A stretch of 64,000 bases of DNA from a virus: the IMG/VR virus record IMGVR_UViG_3300042691_024284, positions 1 through 64,000 of that record; one strand, 5' to 3'. The notes below the pieces were generated by a model. That model did not search any database. It was not told the DNA's origin and saw only the letters and a program-made list of their open reading frames with translations. Within the stretch, counting starts at the first letter, position 1. Every line of letters starts with the position of its first letter. The position numbers were made by a program, and so were the translations under genes. Positions 50,772 through 57,313 of this stretch are shown one piece after another.

Positions 50772-51076
50772 ATGTTATAAAATATAAAAAGAATGCTGTA
50801 GCCCCTCGCTTGTCCGACGAAGAGCCGGATCTTATGGAGCAGGAGGATGTTGAGGGGATAACAATAACGCAAGGGGACGGGTGGCTGCCATGGACTCACG
50901 ACGACTTAATTGATATACGTCGCGTCATCGACGAACGTATGCCAATTAAGCAACGCGAGATCATGGAGGCGTTTCTTGTTGGTAACACCGCAGCAGATTT
51001 AGGTGTCACGGAAAAGTATTGGCGCTACCATTTTAAACGCGCGGTGGAGTTTATAAAAAAGGAACTCGGGGTATGA
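50768..51076 (+). CDS. Sigma-region-4-like HTH protein
   Basis: A 102-residue protein whose C-terminal half, MPIKQREIMEAFLVGNTAAD then LGVTEKYWRYHFKRAVEFI, looks like the sigma-70 region 4 / LuxR-type helix-turn-helix with one shortened helix. The N-terminal half is acidic. With the region 2-3 sigma protein at 43001-43588, this could complete a split sigma factor or act like T4 gp33. An ordinary HTH regulator is the alternative. Confidence 0.6.
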   Translation: MNVIKYKKNAVAPRLSDEEPDLMEQEDVEGITITQGDGWLPWTHDDLIDIRRVIDERMPIKQREIMEAFLVGNTAADLGVTEKYWRYHFKRAVEFIKKELGV

Positions 51077-51321
51077 AACATTACGGAACATTGATACAGC
51101 TAGAAACGACGCTTATAGATTTAGATCTGTTTGTTTCTACTATGCGCACTCTTGTCGGGGGCGTTGAAGAAGTCAACAGAAAAGATATAACAAACATGAT
51201 GTATTTTATGTTAGACCGCGTTGAGAACATCCAACAGCGCAGCCAAGAAACTTTTCAAATACTTTTTGATGAGATAAAAAATGAAAAACCAGAAAAAAAG
51301 CCCGTTCGCAAAGCCAGATAG
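51073..51321 (+). CDS. Small helical protein
   Basis: An 82-residue helical protein (QLETTLIDLDLFVSTMRTLV...) with a basic end. It overlaps both neighbours. Unknown function. Confidence 0.65.
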   Translation: MKHYGTLIQLETTLIDLDLFVSTMRTLVGGVEEVNRKDITNMMYFMLDRVENIQQRSQETFQILFDEIKNEKPEKKPVRKAR

Positions 51322-51544
51322 ATTTGACCTTGAGCAAGCCCTTTTGGCTCTGTGGGGCACCGCCGATGATTTGATGTTGTTTTACGAGCACTACTACACG
51401 CACCACGAGTCCATGTCAGTGGATGATGTGGCCAACGCGTTGTTGGGTTTGCACCAGCTTACCCACATGCGCGCACAAAAAGCCTTTAACATTTTTGAAA
51501 GTCTTGTACATGAAAATCCCAAAAAATCTTCTAACCCCGTTTAA
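51281..51544 (+). CDS. Small helical protein
   Basis: An 87-residue protein with FDLEQALLALWGTADDLMLF, related in length and helical pattern to the previous gene (both are about 80 residues and end in a charged tail). Starts 41 bp inside it. Unknown function. Confidence 0.65.
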   Translation: MKNQKKSPFAKPDRFDLEQALLALWGTADDLMLFYEHYYTHHESMSVDDVANALLGLHQLTHMRAQKAFNIFESLVHENPKKSSNPV

Positions 51545-51686
51545 AAACCCTTTTGTCGAAGCTAAACGCCAGGAGCTGGCCATAGCTATGACTAAAAAGA
51601 TGATCAACGAGGCCATCAAAGACGGCAAAGGCCTAGCAAAAGAGCGTGATGCAATGAAGGGCCAAAAACCTAAAGATTCTGCATAA
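51510..51686 (+). CDS. Small basic protein
   Basis: A 58-residue Lys-rich protein (MKIPKNLLTPFKNPFVEAKR...). Its stop codon lies inside the promoter motif at 51676-51690. The ribosome-binding site is weak, so coupling to the previous gene is likely. Confidence 0.6.
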   Translation: MKIPKNLLTPFKNPFVEAKRQELAIAMTKKMINEAIKDGKGLAKERDAMKGQKPKDSA

Positions 51687-51690
51687 GTAG
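51676..51690 (+). promoter_or_regulatory. Phage promoter motif (TGCATAAGTAG class)
   Basis: ATTCTGCATAAGTAG overlapping the stop codon of the previous gene; the transcript would begin with the structured leader at 51689-51742 and continue through the signal-peptide gene and the tmRNA-like RNA. Confidence 0.7.
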
Positions 51691-51742
51691 GTGTAGGCAC
51701 GTCGGGAGACGTCCCGCAGGCCGGGTGTAAGCCCCGGCACCT
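51689..51742 (+). ncRNA. tRNA-like structured leader
   Basis: AGGTG (51689-51693) pairs with CACCT (51738-51742). Inside are ACGTC-GGGA-GACGT (51699-51712) and CCGGG-TGTAAGC-CCCGG (51721-51737). The last arm has the 5-7-5 geometry of a T-arm joined directly to the closing stem, and its loop agrees with TTCRANY at five of seven positions, so the whole resembles a miniature armless tRNA. It may be a processing signal or regulatory leader of the downstream gene. Confidence 0.5.
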
Positions 51743-51763
51743 ATTAAATTAAGTGAGGAAGCT

Positions 51764-51898
51764 ATGAAAAAAGTATTAGCAGCTGTCATGTCAGGCCTTT
51801 TTGCTCTGACCGCCGTCCCCGCTCTTGCAGCTGACAAAAAGGCAGACAAGCCGGCCGAGAAAAAAGCGGCCGACAAGAAGGCAGAGAAAAAGAAATAA
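51764..51898 (+). CDS. Short secreted Lys/Ala-rich peptide
   Basis: A 44-residue protein: a clear signal peptide (MKKVLAAVMSGLFALTAVPA, cleavage likely after ALA at residue 22) and a mature part made almost only of Lys, Ala, Asp and Glu (KKADKPAEKK). Ribosome-binding site GTGAGGAAGC. Its stop codon is immediately followed by the first base of the tmRNA-like RNA. Similar short Lys/Ala-rich periplasmic peptides occur in betaproteobacteria, suggesting host origin; function unknown. Confidence 0.8.
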   Translation: MKKVLAAVMSGLFALTAVPALAADKKADKPAEKKAADKKAEKKK

Positions 51899-51979
51899 GG
51901 GGTTGGAATAGTTTCGACGTGGGCCAAGGCCTAAGCGGCAACCTTGCGGACCTGGGTGCGATTCCCAGCAACTCCACCA
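51899..51979 (+). ncRNA. Minimal tmRNA-like RNA (tRNA-like domain only)
   Basis: 81 nt. The acceptor GGGGTTG (51899-51905)/CAACTCC (51969-51975) has a G3-U70 pair (51901 with 51973), discriminator A and encoded CCA, the alanine identity set. The 5' part GAATAGTTTCGACG matches the tmRNA signature (E. coli ATTCTGGATTCGACG). The T-arm CTGGG-TGCGATT-CCCAG with GGAC before it aligns base for base with the tmRNA 3' end. Only ~30 nt (including CAAGG/CCTTG) replace the ~280-nt mRNA-like and pseudoknot domain, and no tag ORF is visible. An attP copy of ssrA is an alternative, but both ends are present. Confidence 0.8.
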
Positions 51980-52018
51980 ATACGAAAATGTCTGTACTTA
52001 TTAAAAAGGTCCTACAAA

Positions 52019-52207
52019 ATGGAAGACTTTAAATGCCTACCCAAGATGGCAACCGGCGGCTCAGCCAAGCCGGGGCTGTATGCCAACATCCACGCCAAGC
52101 GCGAGCGAATCGAGCGCGGCTCTGGTGAGAAAATGCGCAAGCCCGGGTCCGAGGGCGCGCCTACAGCTAAGGCATTCAGGGAGTCAGCCAAGACGGCCAA
52201 AAAATAA
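52019..52207 (+). CDS. Small basic phage protein
   Basis: A 62-residue basic protein with KPGLYANIHAKRERIERGSG and MRKPGSEGAPTAKAFRESAK, a pattern common in small conserved phage proteins next to packaging genes. The start at 52019 has AAAGG upstream; the longer frame from 51944 would begin inside the tmRNA-like RNA. It is two bases before the terminase small subunit. Function unknown. Confidence 0.75.
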   Translation: MEDFKCLPKMATGGSAKPGLYANIHAKRERIERGSGEKMRKPGSEGAPTAKAFRESAKTAKK

Positions 52208-52209
52208 AT

Positions 52210-52599
52210 ATGGCGAAATCGAAGCACGAATTTAAACCCGAGATGTGCGACACGCTCATCGAGATGGGTAAATCCGGAGCATCACAAAAGATGATGTGGT
52301 CCGCGCTCGGCATCTCGGCCGGCGTGGCCGACACATGGAAAAAGAAGTACCCCGAGTTTGCTGATTCACTTGGTGTGGCGCTGGTCCACAGTCAAGCCTA
52401 CTGGGAACGCGAAATGTTGGCCAACGTTGGCAACAAGGCGTTTAACTCGCGCATCGCAGAGATTGCCCTGCGTGGCCAGTTCCCGCAGGACTACAAAGAG
52501 ACACGAGATCAAAAGCTAGAAGTCAAAGCAGATGTGGTAGTTGACTTTTCTGGTGCTGTCAATGACCTGATCAAAAGCCTGAAAGCAGCAAAAGAATAG
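52210..52599 (+). CDS. terS: Terminase small subunit-like protein
   Basis: A 129-residue protein with an N-terminal helix-turn-helix (LIEMGKSGASQKMMWSALGI, then SAGVADTWKKKYPEF), a central helical oligomerisation region (SQAYWEREMLANVGNKAFNS) and a DYKETRDQK-type C-terminus, the usual order in small terminases. It recognises the packaging site and stimulates the large subunit. It is unusual that it lies on the opposite strand, 17 kb from terL. A terminator and promoter motif follow. Confidence 0.75.
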   Translation: MAKSKHEFKPEMCDTLIEMGKSGASQKMMWSALGISAGVADTWKKKYPEFADSLGVALVHSQAYWEREMLANVGNKAFNSRIAEIALRGQFPQDYKETRDQKLEVKADVVVDFSGAVNDLIKSLKAAKE

Positions 52600-52627
52600 C
52601 GTACCCAAAAAGGGCACGGTTGTAACC

Positions 52628-52654
52628 AAAAAGGGCACTTCCAAGTGCCCTTTT
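52628..52654 (+). terminator. Rho-independent terminator
   Basis: AAAAGGGCACT and AGTGCCCTTTT form an 11-bp stem with loop TCCA, ending in TTTT, 29 bp after the terminase small subunit gene. Its T-run is shared with the promoter motif that follows. A direct repeat of ACCAAAAAGGGCAC stands 22 bp upstream. Confidence 0.85.
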
Positions 52655-52665
52655 GCATTAGTGGG
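52651..52665 (+). promoter_or_regulatory. Phage promoter motif (TGCATTAGTGG variant)
   Basis: TTTTGCATTAGTGGG directly fused to the terminator T-run; transcribes the PD-(D/E)XK nuclease gene starting at 52700. Confidence 0.6.
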
Positions 52666-52699
52666 TATACGACTAACCCGCCTTATCAGGAGAACCGCC

Positions 52700-53833
52700 T
52701 TGACTGCGCACGCTATTCTTTCGGCATCTGCCTCCAAACGTTGGCTTACATGCCAACCCTCGGCCCGACTCGAGGCCAGCCTACCAGAACCCCCACGCCG
52801 ATCCGGCGACTTCGACTACAGCCAAGAGGGTACAATGGCCCACACCCTGGCTGAGATAAAACTTCGTCATCAATTTGGACAGATTGGAATTGAAGAATAT
52901 GAGCGCGAATACGAAATCATCAAAAACACGCCGTACTACGACGAAGAGTTCGAGCGCTACGTCGACGACTACGTCCTCTACGTTCGTAGTCAGATTGGCG
53001 AAGGCGATACACCATTCTTTGAGCAGCGTGTGGATTTTTCTGACTTCGTACCTGACGGATTTGGTACTGCGGATGTCATTATTATTTCCAAGCACGCAAT
53101 CCGAGTCATCGATCTCAAGTTCGGAAAAGGCATCTTCGTCGAAGCCAAAGACAACCCGCAGCTCCGCCTCTACGCGCTCGGTGCGTACTGCAAGTTCAAA
53201 GACGAGTACCCGGACCTCAAAGAAGTCCACTACACAATCCACCAGCCGCGGGTAGAGAACATCTCCACCGACGGAACAACCGTCACCAAACTGCTGGACT
53301 GGGCGCAGTACTTCGTAAAACCAAAAGCCAAGCGCGCGTGGGCCGGCACCGGCGAGTTCATCCCTGGAGATCACTGCCAGTTTTGCCGCGCCAAGAGCAC
53401 TTGCCGGGCACGCAGCGACTTTGTCAATGAAGTGGCCAAGCTCGAGTTTAGAGAGCCGGCGCTGCTGACTGACGAGGAGCTCGAGCTGGTGTTCTCGCGA
53501 GCAGCCGATCTGAAGTCTTGGGTTAGCGACGTCGAGGGTTACTTTACCGAGCGCGCAATCAGGGACAACCTAATGCCCGCCGGATATAAGTTAGTGAGTA
53601 CTCGCACACATCGTAAGATTTCTGACCCGCCTCTTGCGGCTCAGGTGTTGCTGGAGAATAATTTCAAAGAGGATGACATCTGGGAGCCAAGGACTTTGAG
53701 ATCGATTGCACAGCTCGAGAAACTGTCTAAAAAGGGCCATGTTGCCTCTCTGCTGGGTGGGTTGATAGTCAGGCCAGAGGGAAACCAAAAGCTCGTCAAG
53801 GACGAGAATTCAGCCACAGAGGACTTCAAATGA
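52700..53833 (+). CDS. PD-(D/E)XK nuclease of the DUF2800 type
   Basis: A 377-residue protein with TTG start and AGGAG upstream; no good ATG exists. The N-terminus AILSASASKRWLTCQPSARL is the first Cys motif of DUF2800/Cas4-like exonucleases. GTMAHTLAEIKLRH, FGTADVIIISKHAIRVIDLK (catalytic Asp and Asp-x-Lys) and DHCQFCRAKSTCRARSDF (clustered Cys for an iron-sulphur cluster) follow. Probably a recombination or end-processing exonuclease working with the neighbouring ssDNA-binding protein. Confidence 0.88.
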   Translation: MTAHAILSASASKRWLTCQPSARLEASLPEPPRRSGDFDYSQEGTMAHTLAEIKLRHQFGQIGIEEYEREYEIIKNTPYYDEEFERYVDDYVLYVRSQIGEGDTPFFEQRVDFSDFVPDGFGTADVIIISKHAIRVIDLKFGKGIFVEAKDNPQLRLYALGAYCKFKDEYPDLKEVHYTIHQPRVENISTDGTTVTKLLDWAQYFVKPKAKRAWAGTGEFIPGDHCQFCRAKSTCRARSDFVNEVAKLEFREPALLTDEELELVFSRAADLKSWVSDVEGYFTERAIRDNLMPAGYKLVSTRTHRKISDPPLAAQVLLENNFKEDDIWEPRTLRSIAQLEKLSKKGHVASLLGGLIVRPEGNQKLVKDENSATEDFK

Positions 53834-54000
53834 GCCCACAGATATTCCTCAGCATGGTGGGGCTTATGTACATCGCCACCTGTTTGTCATACTTCAAAGT
53901 CCGCCGCATAGGTATGATGGTGGCGTTTATAGGCTACACTATCGGGCAGATCGGTTTGATAATTGACGCCTATGAAATGGGTGGCAATGATAGTAGTTGA
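53830..54000 (+). CDS. Small two-TM protein
   Basis: A 56-residue protein with two hydrophobic segments (IFLSMVGLMYIATCLSYF and MMVAFIGYTIGQIGLII). Its ATG overlaps the nuclease stop. Too small to have been called by length; strong coupling supports it. Confidence 0.65.
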   Translation: MSPQIFLSMVGLMYIATCLSYFKVRRIGMMVAFIGYTIGQIGLIIDAYEMGGNDSS

Positions 54001-54244
54001 GAACGGCAAAAAGTTTCATGTGCCAGATTCATTGATTGAAGATTACAAAAATGATTTTCACGATATGAAAAATAACCATGATCGCGATTTGCTGACAGCT
54101 TTTAGAAACGCGATAATAATTCTGTTAGAGATGGCCAGAAAAGATGCAAATCTTTTGGAAGACCCTGACTTTATTAAGGATATTATCAGGGCCCTCGCTG
54201 TACGGGAGGCCCTGAAGCAAACTAAAATGTTGTACGATGCATGA
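53972..54244 (+). CDS. Small helical protein
   Basis: A 90-residue protein with VENGKKFHVPDSLIEDYKN and a helical C-terminal part. It overlaps the previous gene by 29 bases. Starts at 53963 (TTG), 53972 or 53987 (ATG) are all possible and none has a strong ribosome-binding site. Unknown function. Confidence 0.6.
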   Translation: MKWVAMIVVENGKKFHVPDSLIEDYKNDFHDMKNNHDRDLLTAFRNAIIILLEMARKDANLLEDPDFIKDIIRALAVREALKQTKMLYDA

Positions 54245-54274
54245 TTCCACATCGCGCAATAAAAAAGTATGCAG

Positions 54275-54290
54275 TTTTTGCATAAGTAGT
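54275..54290 (+). promoter_or_regulatory. Phage promoter motif (TGCATAAGTAG class), best copy
   Basis: TTTTTGCATAAGTAGT in the 106-bp gap before the ssDNA-binding protein gene, with a 60-nt leader. No TTGACA-like element is present 17 bp upstream. Confidence 0.75.
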
Positions 54291-54350
54291 AGTACGGGAT
54301 TGAAGAGCTAACCCGCTAAATCGGCTCAAACGTCTAACAAGGAAGCCAAG

Positions 54351-54863
54351 ATGGCAAAAGCAATTAAAGTAGTGACAGGTAAAGTTCGTTTTTCTTACGC
54401 TCATGTGTTTCAGCCCCAAACTCCCAACGAGGGCGGCACACCAAAGTACTCCGTGTCTTTAATTATCTCTAAGAGCGATAAAGAAACCATCGACAAAATC
54501 AACAAGGCTGTTGAAGAGGCCAAGAAAGAGTACGCATCCATTTGGGGCGGCACTGTTCCTAAAGGTCTCAAGGGCGGTCTGCGCGATGGCGACGCAGAGA
54601 AAGACGATCCTGCTTACGAAAATTCGTATTTCATCAACGCAAACTCTACGCAAAAACCTGGAGTTGTCGACGCTGATCTAAACTCGATCCTAGATGTGTC
54701 AGAGTTTTACTCGGGCTGCTATGGTCGCGCTTCAATCAGCTTCTACGGCTACAATAGCAATGGCTCCAAAGGTATTGGCTGCGGCTTAAACAACGTCCAG
54801 AAGATGGAGGACGGCGAGAAGCTTGGCGGCGCCACAAGCGCTGCGGCAGACTTTGCGATTTAA
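54351..54863 (+). CDS. ssDNA-binding protein (DUF2815 type)
   Basis: A 170-residue protein. GKVRFSYAHVFQPQ, KYSVSLIISKSDKETIDKI, DAEKDDPAYENSYFINANS and CYGRASISFYGYNSNGSKGI are the conserved blocks of the T7 gp2.5-like DUF2815 family, an OB-fold single-strand DNA-binding protein, with an acidic/aromatic end. It lies between nuclease, ribonucleotide reductase and polymerase genes and has its own promoter motif. Confidence 0.88.
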   Translation: MAKAIKVVTGKVRFSYAHVFQPQTPNEGGTPKYSVSLIISKSDKETIDKINKAVEEAKKEYASIWGGTVPKGLKGGLRDGDAEKDDPAYENSYFINANSTQKPGVVDADLNSILDVSEFYSGCYGRASISFYGYNSNGSKGIGCGLNNVQKMEDGEKLGGATSAAADFAI

Positions 54864-54881
54864 AAAACTAAGACGCGACAT

Positions 54882-54909
54882 CCGCATACACCTTTTACGG
54901 TGTATGCGG
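54882..54909 (+). other. Strong intercistronic hairpin
   Basis: CCGCATACACC and GGTGTATGCGG form an 11-bp perfect stem with loop TTTTAC, directly after the ssDNA-binding gene. No T-run follows, so it is more likely an mRNA stabiliser, processing site or partial terminator than a simple rho-independent terminator. Confidence 0.8.
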
Positions 54910-54933
54910 CAAGCTTCTGTACAGGAGAAAAAA

Positions 54934-55299
54934 TTGAAAACTAAAGCAGCAGAAAAAATGAGCTTTTATCGGTTCTTCCCCAACAACCAAAACTTCGTAG
55001 TTGCTTCGGGCGAAGCTCGCAGCCCCTCGGACTTTTGGATGTCGTTAGATTTTGGTGATGGCATTGATAAAGCCTCATTCTCGTTTGGTGACTGGGACAA
55101 CAAAGCCTCCATGGAAATGCTCAAGAGCATGCAACGTGCTGTTGAGGAAGCAATTCACTTCTATGAGAAGGCCCTCAATCTTCCAAAAGTTGGTAACTTC
55201 TCAAAAAATTACGACGAAATGTTAAAAGGTTTAACGCCGGTGGTTCCCAAAAAGAAACCCGCGGCAAAGAAAGCAGCAAAGACCAAAGCTAAATCGTAA
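54934..55299 (+). CDS. Hypothetical protein with basic tail
   Basis: A 121-residue protein with TTG start (AGGAG six bases upstream). It has an aromatic core (MSFYRFFPNNQNFVVASGEA, DFWMSLDFGDG) and a Lys/Ala-rich C-terminal tail (KKKPAAKKAAKTKAKS) likely to bind nucleic acid. Located between ssDNA-binding protein and ribonucleotide reductase. Family not recognised. Confidence 0.7.
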   Translation: MKTKAAEKMSFYRFFPNNQNFVVASGEARSPSDFWMSLDFGDGIDKASFSFGDWDNKASMEMLKSMQRAVEEAIHFYEKALNLPKVGNFSKNYDEMLKGLTPVVPKKKPAAKKAAKTKAKS

Positions 55300-55340
55300 T
55301 TTTTCCAAAGCAGTAAACCGCCTTCTTCTAATATTTAAGA

Positions 55341-55386
55341 CGCCCGGCTGTGCGGGTGAATGTGGTGTGAAAATCCCACAGGCGGC
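55341..55386 (+). promoter_or_regulatory. Cobalamin-riboswitch-like leader hairpin
   Basis: GTGAATGTGGTGTGAAAATC followed by CCACA closely matches the P5/L5 part of adenosylcobalamin riboswitches (GGGAAtgtGGTGnnAAnTCCcaca). TGTGG/CCACA (55361-55365 with 55376-55380) form the stem, and GCCCG/CGGGT or CGCC/GGCG can form adjoining stems. The canonical CCCGCCACTGT half is not seen, so this would be a reduced or variant element. It stands 37 nt before the ATG of an adenosylcobalamin-dependent reductase. Confidence 0.45.
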
Positions 55387-55422
55387 TTCTTTTACTTCAC
55401 CATTTACCAAAAAGAAAAATAC

Positions 55423-57288
55423 ATGGACCAGTATCAGGAATACATTGCAGCAAGCCGTTATGCCCGTTACATCGATGACAAGGCACGTCGTGAGAATTGG
55501 AGCGAGACCGTTTGGCGTTACGTCGATTACATTTTTGCACGCACGCCGGCGATTACAGAAAACCAGGATTTAAAACACAAAGTCTATTCGGCCGTTTACA
55601 ACCTTCAAGTTATGCCGTCCATGCGCGCCATGATGACGGCAGGAAAGAGCGCTGACCGTGACAATACCTGTGTCTATAACTGTTCGTATCTCCCCGTCGA
55701 CGATCCGAAGTCTTTCGACGAAGCTATGTTCATCCTGCTCTGCGGTACTGGTGTCGGGTTCAGTGTTGAATCCAAATATGTTACTGAATTGCCCGAGGTG
55801 CCGGAAAAACTTTTTAACAGCGACCACACAATATCGGTCCACGACTCAAAAGAAGGCTGGGCGAAAGCGCTGAGGCTTCTGATTGCGCATCTGTACGCTG
55901 GCGAAATTCCAAAGTGGGACGTGTCTGGCGTCAGACCCGCAGGCGCGAGACTCAAAACGTTTGGTGGCCGCGCCTCTGGCCCGGAGCCGTTGGTTGATCT
56001 GTTCCAGTTCGTTGTCAATACATTCAAACACGCAACCGGGCGCAAGCTTAACTCGCTTGAGTGTCACGACATTATGTGCAAAATCGGTGAGGTGGTTGTG
56101 GTTGGCGGCGTTCGTCGCTCTGCCATGATCTCTTTGTCAGACCTGGACGACGAAAGGATTCGCCATGCCAAAGCTGGTCCTTGGTGGGAGACTGCTCCCC
56201 ATCGTGCCCTCGCCAACAATAGCGCGGTTTACAATGAGACTCCGACGGTTGGAAAGTTTATGGAAGAGTGGTTGTCCTTATACAACTCACATTCTGGAGA
56301 ACGGGGTATTTTTAATCGTGAGGCTGCGCGTAAGACCGTTTCAAAATATGGGCATCGCGATCCCAACTATGAGTTTGGAACAAACCCCTGCTCTGAAATT
56401 ATTCTACGACCGTATCAATTCTGTAATCTCACAGAGGTTGTCGTCCGTGCAGATGACACGGTGGATACGCTTAAAGATAAAGTGGAGCTGGCTACGATTC
56501 TTGGCACAATACAAGCCACGTTTACAAAGTTCCCGTATCTTCGCAAGGTCTGGCAGCGCAACACCGAAGAAGAAAGATTGCTAGGTGTATCGCTGACTGG
56601 CATTTATGACAACGACATGATGGTGCAAGGCAAAGAGGATGTGTTGTCAGTCTTGCGCGAGCATGCCAGAAAGGTGAATGAAGAATATGCCGCGCTCCTC
56701 GGAATACCTAAATCTGCTGCTATCACTTGTGTTAAACCATCAGGAACAGTATCACAACTTGTCGATTCGGCTTCTGGAATACACCCAAGACACTCCAAGT
56801 ATTACATCCGAAGAGTACGAGGAGACAAAAAGGATCCTCTCACAGCTTTCCTTATCGGACAGGGAGTTCCATCAGAAGATTGCGTCTATAAGCCGACCCA
56901 GACTACGGTGTTTAGTTTTCCCCAAAAGGCCCCCGCTGGGATTGTCAGATCAGATGTGACGCCAATCAGTCACCTGGAAAACTGGCTGCGCTATCAGCGG
57001 CACTGGTGTGAGCACAAGCCGTCGGTTACTATCTCCGTAGAAGAGAAAGACTGGCCTACGGTTGGCGCGTGGGTGTGGGAGCACTTCGATGAGATTTCCG
57101 GCGTGTCTTTCCTGCCGTATGATGGAGGCACGTATCGTCAGGCGCCCTATGAGGAGTGCACTGAAGATGAGTACAACCAGCTAAAGGATAAAATGCCTAC
57201 GCTGGATTGGGGCAAGTTTCGCGAAGAGACGGACAACGTCGAGGGAGCTCAAATGCTCGCTTGTGTTTCTGGGGTCTGTGAAATATGA
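55423..57288 (+). CDS. nrdJ: Class II (adenosylcobalamin-dependent) ribonucleotide reductase
   Basis: A 621-residue monomeric class II reductase that makes dNTPs from ribonucleotides using cobalamin. Visible sites are the N-terminal Cys in CVYNCSYLPV, NPCSEIIL (radical Cys323 and Glu325), RPYQFCNLTEV, GGVRRSAMISL, VKPSGTVSQL, and the C-terminal redox pair Cys614/Cys619 in ACVSGVC. The start at 55423 was chosen; an upstream in-frame ATG (55360) lies inside the riboswitch-like hairpin. It supplies nucleotides for the following DNA polymerase and needs host cobalamin. Confidence 0.95.
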   Translation: MDQYQEYIAASRYARYIDDKARRENWSETVWRYVDYIFARTPAITENQDLKHKVYSAVYNLQVMPSMRAMMTAGKSADRDNTCVYNCSYLPVDDPKSFDEAMFILLCGTGVGFSVESKYVTELPEVPEKLFNSDHTISVHDSKEGWAKALRLLIAHLYAGEIPKWDVSGVRPAGARLKTFGGRASGPEPLVDLFQFVVNTFKHATGRKLNSLECHDIMCKIGEVVVVGGVRRSAMISLSDLDDERIRHAKAGPWWETAPHRALANNSAVYNETPTVGKFMEEWLSLYNSHSGERGIFNREAARKTVSKYGHRDPNYEFGTNPCSEIILRPYQFCNLTEVVVRADDTVDTLKDKVELATILGTIQATFTKFPYLRKVWQRNTEEERLLGVSLTGIYDNDMMVQGKEDVLSVLREHARKVNEEYAALLGIPKSAAITCVKPSGTVSQLVDSASGIHPRHSKYYIRRVRGDKKDPLTAFLIGQGVPSEDCVYKPTQTTVFSFPQKAPAGIVRSDVTPISHLENWLRYQRHWCEHKPSVTISVEEKDWPTVGAWVWEHFDEISGVSFLPYDGGTYRQAPYEECTEDEYNQLKDKMPTLDWGKFREETDNVEGAQMLACVSGVCEI

Positions 57289-57313
57289 TTTGTGGTGCAT
57301 GGTGAGTAGCTTG

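Noticed and set aside
51899-51979. Ordinary tRNA gene
   Set aside because: The acceptor and T-arm fit, but there is no canonical D-arm or 7-nt anticodon loop, and the TTTCGACG block is specific to tmRNA.
55360-55422. N-terminal extension of the ribonucleotide reductase starting MWCENPTGG
   Set aside because: The in-frame ATG lies inside the riboswitch-like hairpin and has no ribosome-binding site; class II reductases usually start close to the MDQYQEYIAAS-type sequence at 55423.
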